A DNA stretch of 7,008 bases from Opitutus sp. GAS368 (GTDB taxonomy: Bacteria; Verrucomicrobiota; Verrucomicrobiia; Opitutales; Opitutaceae). The position numbers and the translations under genes are program-made. Within the stretch, counting starts at the first letter, position 1, and each line of letters opens with the position of its first letter. The notes under the pieces were generated by a model. That model made no database searches and was not told the DNA's origin. It saw only the letters and a list, made by a program, of their open reading frames with translations. The DNA is taken from positions 1 through 7,008 of the forward strand of contig CAMAXB010000163.1 in NCBI GenBank assembly GCA_945862035.1. The letters run 5' to 3'. Positions 1 through 6,416 of the stretch are shown one piece after another.

Positions 1-1269
1 CGTGCGACGCTGGCGGCGGAGCAGGTGGATCTGGTATTGCTGGATCTCGATCTGCCGGACGGGAGTGGCTTTGATCTGGTGGACGATCAACTGAAGCGGC
101 AGGAGCGGCCGAAGAACGTTGTGGTCTCGGCCCACTGTGAGGACTACACGATGCTGAGGGTGGAGCGGCTGGGGCTTGAGGGCTTCGTCGACAAGCGCAA
201 CGGCGGGGTGGCGATGTTGAAGGAGGCATTGGCGACGCTGAAGGCGGGTCGCCGATACCACTCGCCCTACCTGCTGGAGCGGAAGCAGGCGATGCGGGAT
301 GACCCCGCGTGCTTCACCAAGATCCTGAGTGATTGGGAGGTCGAGATTCTGTCTCTGATCGGCCGGGTGCTGACTGACGCGGAGATTGGCAACCAGTTAG
401 GCCTGAGGGCATCGACGATCCAGATGCATCGCAGCCAGATCATGAGAAAATTGGAGATCACGGGCACGCCCAAGCTGATCCACTTCGCGTTGGAGAAGGG
501 AATCGCTTCGTGGCCCCAGCCAGTCCAACCCCGTCGCTTGCGTCGGGTCAGGTGCTCACAGAAACCAATGATCCCTCCCTCCCTCGCACCTGACGCTCGG
601 CGAATCCAAAGAATTGCCATCGTTGAACATGAGCCGCTTTTCTGTGAAGTCCTCCGCCAACTCATCGAGAAGAGCACGAATGTTTGCTTGGCTGCTGCAT
701 TAGGGAATGGCCGCGAAGCGGCTCGTTATTTGAAGAGCGAACGCCCCGATGCAGTCGTTCTGGACCTCGGGTTGCCCGACCTCGACGGATTCTCTCTGAT
801 CAAGGAAACCCGCAAGCACTCGCCGAAAACACGTTTCCTGGTCGTGACTGCAAATAGTGATGACTACACTCTGTTTAGGCTTTCGCGGGCTCGCGTGCAG
901 GGATTCGTCGACAAACGATCCGACGACCTCGCATGCCTACAGATCGCAATCAAGAGATTCGCGGAAGGAGCCGCCTATTTTTCAACAAGCTACCAGGATG
1001 CGACCCGAAGGCGTGAACAAATGGTGGGCCTGAATGCGGCCAGACTAACCGAACGGGAGCGGGAGGTTCTGATGCTCGTGGGGCTGGGCCTGTCCAACCG
1101 CGAGATCGGGCAGCGGCTGCAGATCTCCGCCGAAACGGCGGAGCGGCATAGAAACAATCTATTCCTGAAACTTGATATCCGCCGCACGCCGAAGCTGATG
1201 GAGCTTGCGAACATGGCAGGCTTCACGCGAATCCCGCCTGGCGGGCGTGGTCCTCCAGTTTACTCCTGA
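1..1269 (+). CDS. Tandem LuxR/NarL-type response regulator, REC-HTH-REC-HTH (5' partial)
   Basis: This is a cytoplasmic two-component regulator that would bind DNA after phosphorylation. The frame is open from base 1, so the true start lies upstream; the GTG at 25 falls inside a REC domain and is not a start. Counting from that GTG as residue 1, the first REC shows its phospho-acceptor Asp (D7 in LLDLDLPDG), a Ser in VVSAH and the Lys of GFVDKR. The first LuxR helix-turn-helix spans about residues 101-160. After a linker of roughly 30 residues a second full REC begins (acidic residues in IVEHEP near 200, D247 in VVLDLGLPD, T275, Lys of GFVDKR near 297), followed by a second HTH at 338-400 with the classic LTEREREVL and SNREIGQRL motifs. 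The halves are clear paralogues, sharing DYT..R and GFVDKR. LuxR regulators normally have one REC and one HTH, so the doubling is unusual. It ends in TGA, overlapping the convergent kinase. Target genes are unknown. Confidence 0.85.
   Translation, partial: RATLAAEQVDLVLLDLDLPDGSGFDLVDDQLKRQERPKNVVVSAHCEDYTMLRVERLGLEGFVDKRNGGVAMLKEALATLKAGRRYHSPYLLERKQAMRDDPACFTKILSDWEVEILSLIGRVLTDAEIGNQLGLRASTIQMHRSQIMRKLEITGTPKLIHFALEKGIASWPQPVQPRRLRRVRCSQKPMIPPSLAPDARRIQRIAIVEHEPLFCEVLRQLIEKSTNVCLAAALGNGREAARYLKSERPDAVVLDLGLPDLDGFSLIKETRKHSPKTRFLVVTANSDDYTLFRLSRARVQGFVDKRSDDLACLQIAIKRFAEGAAYFSTSYQDATRRREQMVGLNAARLTEREREVLMLVGLGLSNREIGQRLQISAETAERHRNNLFLKLDIRRTPKLMELANMAGFTRIPPGGRGPPVYS
568..1269 (+). CDS. 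Possible separate second response regulator (alternative start inside the tandem ORF)
   Basis: The ATG at 568 lies in the linker, just before the second REC, and would give a standard-sized LuxR/NarL regulator of 233 residues (REC about 15-130, HTH about 157-219). No stop separates it from the upstream module, and no strong ribosome binding site precedes it (GGTGCTCACAGAAACC). In favour of two genes: if the upstream module were shifted into frame 3 near base 500-540, its tail would read as coding-like sequence and stop at TGA 591-593, just past this ATG, which is the usual overlapping arrangement for translationally coupled genes. The 60-base rows counted in the first half are about 65% GC, and those in the second half about 53-60%, which also suggests separate origins. 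Treat this as an alternative reading of the preceding entry, not an additional gene. Confidence 0.35.
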   Translation: MIPPSLAPDARRIQRIAIVEHEPLFCEVLRQLIEKSTNVCLAAALGNGREAARYLKSERPDAVVLDLGLPDLDGFSLIKETRKHSPKTRFLVVTANSDDYTLFRLSRARVQGFVDKRSDDLACLQIAIKRFAEGAAYFSTSYQDATRRREQMVGLNAARLTEREREVLMLVGLGLSNREIGQRLQISAETAERHRNNLFLKLDIRRTPKLMELANMAGFTRIPPGGRGPPVYS

Positions 1270-3673
1270 CAAGAGCGATTCCCGAGCGAATTTTGAAGAT
1301 TTGCTCGCCAATGGAATCCATGCTGGCAACCGGGGCTGTCAATTCCAGCCTCGCGGCCAGTTCGATCAGTTTTTGATCACTCGCAAGCCTCGCATAGGTG
1401 ATCAAGCGGTGAGCTGTCCGCCCAATTTCATCGCGATCCTCTTTACTGGCCGCCGCGGAAAGGGCGGTCATCTCGCCGGCAACACCCGAAAGGAGCCTAT
1501 CCGTGTGCCTTCGGAGCTCGGCGGGAGAGCCCTTGGAGAGGAACTCAAGCATTGCGAACGATGCACGTGAAGCTCCGGTCTCCTCGAGCAGGGACGAGAT
1601 ATCGGCGCGCGTAAGGGCCCGCCGAACCTTCTCTGGCGTCAGAGGTTTGCTGATGAAACCGGTCATCCCTGATCGGATACATTCAGCCTTGTGGTCGACC
1701 GTCGAATGCGCGTTCGTTGCCAGGATCTTGATTGGAGGCCCCTCGCCACCGAGCGACCGAATTCTTGAGGCTACCTCCACTCCCGGGAGATCCGGCAGAT
1801 TAATGTCCAAAAAAACAAGATCAAAGCGATCGAGCTGCACACGTTCGATGGCGGCGTGGCCCGTGCAGACGACCTCCACCTCCAATCCCACGGCCTCCAG
1901 CACCGATCGGGACGCCTCGGCGCTGAACGGGATATCCTCAACGAGAAGTGCGCGTTGGCCGCACCTAACTTGAGGGCGTGAACCGTCAAAAATTTCTCCA
2001 GGTGACGACTCCCGCATCGGTACCCTGAGCCAGAACTCCGCGCCCGCGCCCACGTGAGAGGCCACCCCAACCGTACCGTTCATCAGCCGAGCAATGACTC
2101 TGCAGCCTGCGAGGCCTAGGCCTTTGCCCTCTTTCCCTGCAGCGGGCGTGATTCGCGAAAAGCGAACGAACAACTTCTTCTGGGCCTCTTCGGAAATACC
2201 TGGCCCTCGGTCTGCGACGGAAAAGATCGCAAAGTTATCATCCCGCCGGACGCGAAGTTTGATGACATCGGCGCCCGCGTACTTCACGGCGTTTGACACA
2301 TAGTTAACCATAATCTGCCTGATCCGGTCCTCGTCTCCACTGATCCAGCCTGGTAAATCAGCATCGATTTCGCTTTCGATCAGGTAGTCCGATTGCGCCG
2401 AACTTGCTCGAAGAATGGTTCGAACAGAATCGAGCAAGCCCGCAGGCGAGAACGGTGAATCGGCAATGACCGTCTGTCCCGACTCGATGGCCGTAAAATC
2501 CAAAACATGCTCCACCAAGGAACCAAGCATGTCTGAGCAAGCCTCGAGACGTTTGACAAGGATCCGTTGGTTCGCGTCAAGGTGGGACCGGGAAAGCTCT
2601 ATTGTCGTACCGAGGATGCCGTTGATCGGTGTCCTGACATCGTGGCTCATCGCGGTGACGAATTCCGTCTTGGCCTCGCTCGCGCGGAGAAGTTGCGCCG
2701 TGCGCCTTGCGACCAGTTGCTCCAGGAGCAGGGCTCGCTTGCGCTGTTCGCGTGCCCGCAGTCGAACCGCAGCGGTAACGACACCGATGAAACCGAAAAA
2801 GTAGCCACCGTAGGCCAGATCCGTTCGCCACCATGGTGGGTTCACCCTGAAAACGATCGAGGAAGGTTCGCCGGAAATCCCGTCGATGGTTGAACGAACC
2901 ATGAATTGATATACCCCGTTTTTCAAACCAGCGTACTGCAGAACCGATTCATTTGACGGTACCGACCACTCGTGCTCGACCCCTACCAGTCGGGTCTGGA
3001 ATCGCAGAGCCTCACGCTGGCCAAACTCCAGTGATCCAAACTTGAAGCGGATCGGTAGTTCGCTGAACGGAAATTCAGGCGTCCGTAACCTTTTTTTCGC
3101 GGAATTTAGTGTCTCCAGCACTACGATTGGCTTCTTTGGCTTTGGCCGAACCACCGCGTCGCCTATACTGTATATTGCAACGCCGGCCGGCGTTCCTACC
3201 ACAAGCTGCTTCCTTGCTATATATATAGGAAACGGCTTCCCCCGCTTAGCATGAAGAGCCAAATTCAGGGGTTGCCAAATGGGGAGACCATTCTCTACCG
3301 AAAACTTGCCAACCCGGTTGGCGAGACCTTTCGCAGGATCGGCGCCTAATGAAAGCCAGACGGCGTCAGTGAGATCCCGATTCGAGATGTGTGCAACGGT
3401 GCCTTCGAAATTGCTAACGGCTTGAAATCGAGGCCCAGCCGCGGGCCTGACAAAGAGCTGTACCCGACAGGCCACCGCCAGCATTCCACTCACCCGAAAC
3501 ACGGTTGCGCTGTAGTCCCCCGCGGGAAGCCCCTCGGCGAGACTAGCCCGCGCAAAACCAGTCGTTTCACCCCGATAGTTTACGACGTAAACGCCCTTGG
3601 TAGCGGTACCTGCCCAGAAATCGTTATCACTGCTACGGGCAAGCGAGGTAACAATATCTGGAACGTTCGGCAC
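1223..3673 (-). CDS. Transmitter half of a split hybrid histidine kinase (Y_Y_Y-TM-HisKA-HATPase-REC-Hpt)
   Basis: This is the membrane-anchored signalling half of a hybrid sensor kinase. Residues 1-32 are a propeller blade (DFWAGTATKGVYVVN), and more propeller-like sequence follows to about 175. A Y_Y_Y domain (about 190-280) ends in the typical NPPWW before one membrane helix at about 285-303. A coiled-coil linker leads to HisKA with the phospho-acceptor H344 (SHDVRTP). HATPase_c has an N-box (N461), D488 in DRGPG and a GKGLGL lid at 516-521. A receiver domain follows (E579/D580, phospho-acceptor D623 in FLDINLPD, T653, K676), then a C-terminal Hpt with H755 in AHRLITYAR. All catalytic residues are present, so this half could be active as an enzyme. 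It has no signal peptide. The GTG start at 3673 has no Shine-Dalgarno sequence and is only the first start codon after the TAG at 3712-3710; the frame is continuous with the sensor half. The 3' end overlaps the tandem regulator by 47 bp. Confidence 0.85.
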   Translation of the reverse strand: MPNVPDIVTSLARSSDNDFWAGTATKGVYVVNYRGETTGFARASLAEGLPAGDYSATVFRVSGMLAVACRVQLFVRPAAGPRFQAVSNFEGTVAHISNRDLTDAVWLSLGADPAKGLANRVGKFSVENGLPIWQPLNLALHAKRGKPFPIYIARKQLVVGTPAGVAIYSIGDAVVRPKPKKPIVVLETLNSAKKRLRTPEFPFSELPIRFKFGSLEFGQREALRFQTRLVGVEHEWSVPSNESVLQYAGLKNGVYQFMVRSTIDGISGEPSSIVFRVNPPWWRTDLAYGGYFFGFIGVVTAAVRLRAREQRKRALLLEQLVARRTAQLLRASEAKTEFVTAMSHDVRTPINGILGTTIELSRSHLDANQRILVKRLEACSDMLGSLVEHVLDFTAIESGQTVIADSPFSPAGLLDSVRTILRASSAQSDYLIESEIDADLPGWISGDEDRIRQIMVNYVSNAVKYAGADVIKLRVRRDDNFAIFSVADRGPGISEEAQKKLFVRFSRITPAAGKEGKGLGLAGCRVIARLMNGTVGVASHVGAGAEFWLRVPMRESSPGEIFDGSRPQVRCGQRALLVEDIPFSAEASRSVLEAVGLEVEVVCTGHAAIERVQLDRFDLVFLDINLPDLPGVEVASRIRSLGGEGPPIKILATNAHSTVDHKAECIRSGMTGFISKPLTPEKVRRALTRADISSLLEETGASRASFAMLEFLSKGSPAELRRHTDRLLSGVAGEMTALSAAASKEDRDEIGRTAHRLITYARLASDQKLIELAARLELTAPVASMDSIGEQIFKIRSGIALVRSKLEDHARQAGFA

Positions 3674-3709
3674 AATCGTCCGAGCGGTCCGGGTATTTAA
3701 ATCAACAAT

Positions 3710-3712
3710 CTA
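3710..3712 (-). other. In-frame amber (TAG) codon interrupting the sensor kinase
   Basis: The plus strand reads CTA here, giving TAG on the coding strand between GNGDNI and IVDLNTRT. Aligning propeller blades within the same protein (FWAGTATKGVYVVN, LWAGAANEIGYFEP, LLCGNGDNI-x-IVDL) puts the stop where another blade has Tyr and others have Gly or Ala. TAT or TAC to TAG, CAG to TAG, or TGG to TAG would each need one base change. No selenocysteine-type or other recoding hairpin was recognised by eye just downstream. Confidence 0.85.
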
Positions 3713-4978
3713 AATGTTGTCGCCGTTGCCGCACAGGAGCTCTCCTCCCGGTCCTTCCTCAATTGCAAAAGCGGCCGTGGAATTATCAATTTTAAATGTT
3801 TCAATACCATTATTTATCAAAACTCCGCTTATGGTCCCGGCGAGGACTATTCTTTCTTGAGGAGATCGAATGGACCACGCTCTTTCCGTTGGAGTATCAG
3901 TCAGTCGATGAAAGCGTTCCCCAGCCTGAATGAATATTCCTTCGTCGGTCGAGACAACCAGGTTCTGAGCTACTGCGCCGATTGCAGACACCTGGCCCCC
4001 GGCTATTCCGTGGCTTTCGCTAAAAATCGTGGTATTGAATGAAATCCGCGCGATATGATCTCGGCCGAGGGCCCAGAGCGCCCCGTCACTTGATTCGAAG
4101 AGATGCATGATAGACCGGGTGTGCTGGCTTCGAAGTATCTGCCTCTCGGTGGAGGTTTTAAGTGTTGTGAGGTGAATTCCATCTGCATTGGTCGCGGATG
4201 CGATAGTGCCGTTTCTCAGTAGCGTTGCATAGTTACTACTGTCCGGGATGCAGTTCGGTGTGGTATTTTCAAGTTGGGGGGGCTTCCCCTCGGGAATCGA
4301 GAAATTCCACGTTTTTCCCGCCGTGAGAAGTGATAACTCGGTGCTTGTCGCAGAAGCGAATGCGATTGTCGCGTTGGCGTAGACGTGTTGCGGGACGAAC
4401 AGCTCGGGACCATTTCGATTGAATAATATAACGCCGCGAACGCGATCTTGGACCAGAACCCCGAGCTTTGTTTCGAATGCTTTTACGTATTGCGGGGAAT
4501 TGACCGGCCACGTTCTAAATTTTCTTCCGTCCCACAAAAGCAGATTCGTCGTGGTGACAAAAAGAATGCCTGCCTCAACTTTGAATATGTTCCAGACGGT
4601 GATTTCTGGAATTTCACTCGGAATGAGCGATTTGAGTGAGATGAATTCAAGGCTTCCATCCGGATTTGGCTCAAAATAGCCGATTTCGTTTGCGGCTCCC
4701 GCCCAGAGTCGGCCGCTGTCATCCAGGCAGAGTGCTCGTATCGCAGAGGCGGTTCCGATCTTAAACGATTGCCAATTGTCACCGTCGAAGACGAGGAGCG
4801 AATGTCCACCGAATGCCATTCTGCCGTCGCGGAGTTCAATTGCACTCAATCCTGCGGTGTGAATTCCGATTTCGCGCTCGTTCCATACTTGGATTGCAGG
4901 ATTTGGAGTTACAGACGCATCGAGTTTTGAGAGGATCGTGGCAATGACAGCGATCCAAACGCTCTGATATCTGGCCAT
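3710..4978 (-). CDS. Sensor half of the split hybrid kinase: signal peptide plus beta-propeller, ends at in-frame TAG
   Basis: This is the N-terminal periplasmic sensor of the hybrid kinase. Residues 1 to about 21 look like a signal peptide (Arg at position 3, hydrophobic stretch VWIAVIATIL, then LDAS). The rest is a two-component-regulator propeller. Repeated blade motifs are visible: RALCLDDSGRLWAG (81-94), MHLFESSDGALWALG (291-305), and AIEEGPGGELLCGNGDNI at 405-422, where translation stops. The last blade is cut mid-strand, and its missing strand (IVDLNTRT) is encoded directly after the TAG in the same frame. Alone, the product would be an exported, incomplete propeller with no transmitter. 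The ATG at 4978 is preferred: ATGs just upstream are out of frame or run into TGA. No Shine-Dalgarno sequence is obvious. The gene reads divergently from the YcaO gene across 163 bp. Base composition is much lower in GC than in the flanking genes. The ligand is unknown; related systems often sense carbohydrates, but nothing here identifies the signal. Confidence 0.8.
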   Translation of the reverse strand: MARYQSVWIAVIATILSKLDASVTPNPAIQVWNEREIGIHTAGLSAIELRDGRMAFGGHSLLVFDGDNWQSFKIGTASAIRALCLDDSGRLWAGAANEIGYFEPNPDGSLEFISLKSLIPSEIPEITVWNIFKVEAGILFVTTTNLLLWDGRKFRTWPVNSPQYVKAFETKLGVLVQDRVRGVILFNRNGPELFVPQHVYANATIAFASATSTELSLLTAGKTWNFSIPEGKPPQLENTTPNCIPDSSNYATLLRNGTIASATNADGIHLTTLKTSTERQILRSQHTRSIMHLFESSDGALWALGRDHIARISFNTTIFSESHGIAGGQVSAIGAVAQNLVVSTDEGIFIQAGERFHRLTDTPTERAWSIRSPQERIVLAGTISGVLINNGIETFKIDNSTAAFAIEEGPGGELLCGNGDNI

Positions 4979-5141
4979 GTGGTGCTGATGTCATTTCATG
5001 GAGACGGGGGAAGTGGATTCCGCCTAACTACAGGAAATTATTGGGTTCTAGTATTCGCCTAGCAGCCGGAGTGCGATCTCAGTACGGGAGGCGCTTGCGG
5101 GTTTTCTTCGGCAAAGTCGCCGGTTCCAATCCAATATTCCC
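4979..5141. promoter_or_regulatory. Divergent intergenic region between sensor kinase and YcaO-like gene
   Basis: This 163-bp gap must hold the promoters for both divergent genes if each is transcribed alone. It contains a CTAG-flanked 15-bp element at 5048-5062 (CTAG, 7 bases, CTAG) and two copies of CGCCTA (within 5018-5030 and at 5056-5061). No convincing sigma-70 -35/-10 pair or strong Shine-Dalgarno sequence is visible for either gene. The frame of the YcaO gene is open upstream as far as a TAG at 5049-5051, but contains no ATG, GTG or TTG before 5142. The regulatory role is assumed from gene orientation only. Confidence 0.35.
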
Positions 5142-6017
5142 ATGCACAGGATCGGCAAAGAAGCCTATCGTTCTATCACCGTAGATCAGGGCGGCCCGGT
5201 TGCCGCGCTGGTGTGCTCGGAGATCACTCTCTTTGACCGGGCGTACTTCCAGGCGCATGCCCGTTTGGCAGAAGGACTGCTCCCCGCATCTCGTTACCAG
5301 TGTTTCGGTGATTGCCATGGAACGGGCACCGACGGAGTCCATGATGTTGCGAGGCATCTTGCCATCTCCGAGGCGCTGGAACGTTGGGCGTATCATAGCG
5401 TGCTCCATCCGGGTGGCCGGCGGCGCTTTGGCCTCGATGTTGATCCGACCTCAAACGGTTTTGCGGCTTGCCCCGGCGTTTCTCCCGCCGCCGCTCGCGA
5501 ATTGGCCCTCTTCGAAGCGATTGCGAGATTCTGCCTCAGCGCGTGGTGGGAGGGACGGCTTGCTTCGCGGTGGATGCAGACGGATTGGCCGGGGATCGAT
5601 GCTATTTGCATTTCGGCACCGCAGGGAGGCTTTGCGGTCGTTCTCACCAAGCTATCCGCGCACGGACTTCGCGCCTATGGCCATGGAGCCGCTCCAACGT
5701 TCACCGGAGCGTGCGAACGGGCCATGCTCGAACTCGCTCGTTGCGAGGCGGCCCTGCGCGCGTGGGATCCGTGCGCCCGTGTGGTTCCCTCGGACCTCGT
5801 GGAACGCCGAATGCTCTTCTATGCGAGTCGCCGGGGATTTGCGGCGGTGTGCGATCGGGTCGGGCGGAGGCCGGCGGATTCTGCGCCCATGGTTCGTCTC
5901 GCTTGCGACGAGGAGGTGTCCGGTCCGTGGTCGCGCCATGCGACCGTCTGGCGCTGCCTCTTCTATCCGCCGAGTCTCGATTTCCTCAAGCCGTCCGCGG
6001 AGTACTTTTTCTGGTAG
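5142..6017 (+). CDS. Short YcaO-like domain protein
   Basis: YcaO enzymes use ATP to activate peptide backbone amides, making azolines, macroamidines or thioamides in ribosomal peptides, or modifying proteins. The family call rests on three spaced motifs. GTGTDGVHDVARHLAISEALERW (61-82; E77, E80, R81) matches the ExxER ATP/Mg signature. ALFEAIARFCLSAWW (122-136) matches the second L.E..ERD..wW motif. GHGAAPTFTGACERAMLEL (180-198; E197) matches the third. The second motif is degraded: ERD is replaced by ARF, leaving only E125, and the Gln usually near the third motif is not obvious. At 291 residues it is shorter than most YcaO proteins. It has 12 cysteines, including C54 and C58 in CFGDC. No signal peptide or membrane segment is seen, and no precursor peptide, E1-like or TfuA partner lies in the window. 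The start at 5142 is the first ATG, GTG or TTG in frame. The gene ends in TAG and faces the Sel1 gene 24 bp away. Activity is uncertain. Confidence 0.7.
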   Translation: MHRIGKEAYRSITVDQGGPVAALVCSEITLFDRAYFQAHARLAEGLLPASRYQCFGDCHGTGTDGVHDVARHLAISEALERWAYHSVLHPGGRRRFGLDVDPTSNGFAACPGVSPAAARELALFEAIARFCLSAWWEGRLASRWMQTDWPGIDAICISAPQGGFAVVLTKLSAHGLRAYGHGAAPTFTGACERAMLELARCEAALRAWDPCARVVPSDLVERRMLFYASRRGFAAVCDRVGRRPADSAPMVRLACDEEVSGPWSRHATVWRCLFYPPSLDFLKPSAEYFFW

Positions 6018-6041
6018 GGCGGGGCGGGCGACGCCGCAGCT

Positions 6042-6416
6042 TCACGGGCGGTTCAACGCAGGCCGATAGCGCAGGGCAAAATCCCGCGCCAATGCCGTGG
6101 CGCGCGCACGCTCCTCCGCGTCGAGCGAGCGTGCGCTGCGTCCCATGTACTCGGCCGCCGGCGCGGATCCGGCGCGCTGGCTTAAGGTAAACCAGGTATA
6201 GGCCTGAACCAGATCGCGGGCCACCCCCTCGCCATTGCCGTACATCGACCCGAGGTTGAACTTCGCCTCCGCGCTGCCTTGCGCCGCCGCCTTGCGGTAC
6301 CAGCGCATCGCCTCGGCCTCGCCCCGTTCCATCCCCATCCCGTACGCGGCCCGCATGCCGGGATTGTGCTGGGCCTCGGCTTCCCCCGCTCGGGCCTTCT
6401 CCAGCAGCTCGGTCAC
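6042..6416 (-). CDS. Small Sel1-repeat (TPR-like) protein, N-terminus probably lost
   Basis: This gene encodes about two Sel1-like repeats, alpha-helical protein-interaction modules, often periplasmic or secreted in bacteria. Repeat 1 covers about residues 12-47 (AEAQHNPG..., EAMRWYRKAAAQG). Repeat 2 covers about 48-83 (SAEAKFNLGSMYGNGEGVARD, QAYTWFTLSQRAG). A charged helical tail follows (SLDAEERARATALARDFA). Repeat 1 departs from consensus at HNPGMRAAYG, where HNLG.. is usual. The only start available in this frame is GTG at 6416, directly after an in-frame TAG at 6419-6417, with no good Shine-Dalgarno sequence. The sequence upstream of that TAG reads as a signal peptide in the same frame. 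As it stands the product would be cytoplasmic, lacking its export signal, so the locus may be a decaying gene. The 60-base rows counted are 67-77% GC. It ends in TGA. The partner protein is unknown. Confidence 0.65.
   Translation of the reverse strand: MTELLEKARAGEAEAQHNPGMRAAYGMGMERGEAEAMRWYRKAAAQGSAEAKFNLGSMYGNGEGVARDLVQAYTWFTLSQRAGSAPAAEYMGRSARSLDAEERARATALARDFALRYRPALNRP

Larger units (their letters stand above)
1223..4978 (-). pseudogene. Full-length hybrid sensor kinase locus, interrupted once by in-frame TAG
   Basis: Read as one unit, this locus has 1251 sense positions plus a final TGA; codon 423 is TAG. The two halves share a frame exactly (4978 and 3673 differ by 1305, a multiple of 3). 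The 12 codons between the TAG and the downstream GTG (IVDLNTRTARTI) are sensible propeller sequence. The combined order is that of a complete hybrid two-component sensor: signal peptide, periplasmic propeller, Y_Y_Y, one membrane helix, HisKA (H779 in full numbering), HATPase_c, REC (D1058), Hpt (H1190). No frameshift is seen elsewhere and every catalytic motif is intact. This suggests a recent single-base nonsense change, a sequence error, or a tolerated or readthrough stop. It overlaps the two half entries and is given so that the locus is not mistaken for two independent genes. Confidence 0.75.

Noticed and set aside
3181..3192. 12-bp palindrome CGCCGGCCGGCG
   Set aside because: It lies within the kinase coding sequence (TPAGVAIY) and is explained by codon choice.
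3218..3227. TATATATATA run
   Set aside because: It encodes Ile-Tyr-Ile in the kinase and is too short and too internal to be a repeat locus or promoter.
3710..3712. Pyrrolysine or programmed-readthrough codon
   Set aside because: No downstream insertion-type structure was recognised, and the position is an ordinary propeller strand rather than a catalytic site; it is kept only as a question within the TAG findings.
6018..6041. GC-rich gap between the convergent YcaO and Sel1 genes as a terminator
   Set aside because: No stem-loop with a following T-run is visible in these 24 bases.
5200..6190. Two long plus-strand frames overlapping the YcaO-like gene
   Set aside because: Arg/Ser-rich translations without motifs; the YcaO motifs are all in the 5142-6017 frame. 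These are typical GC-rich shadow frames.
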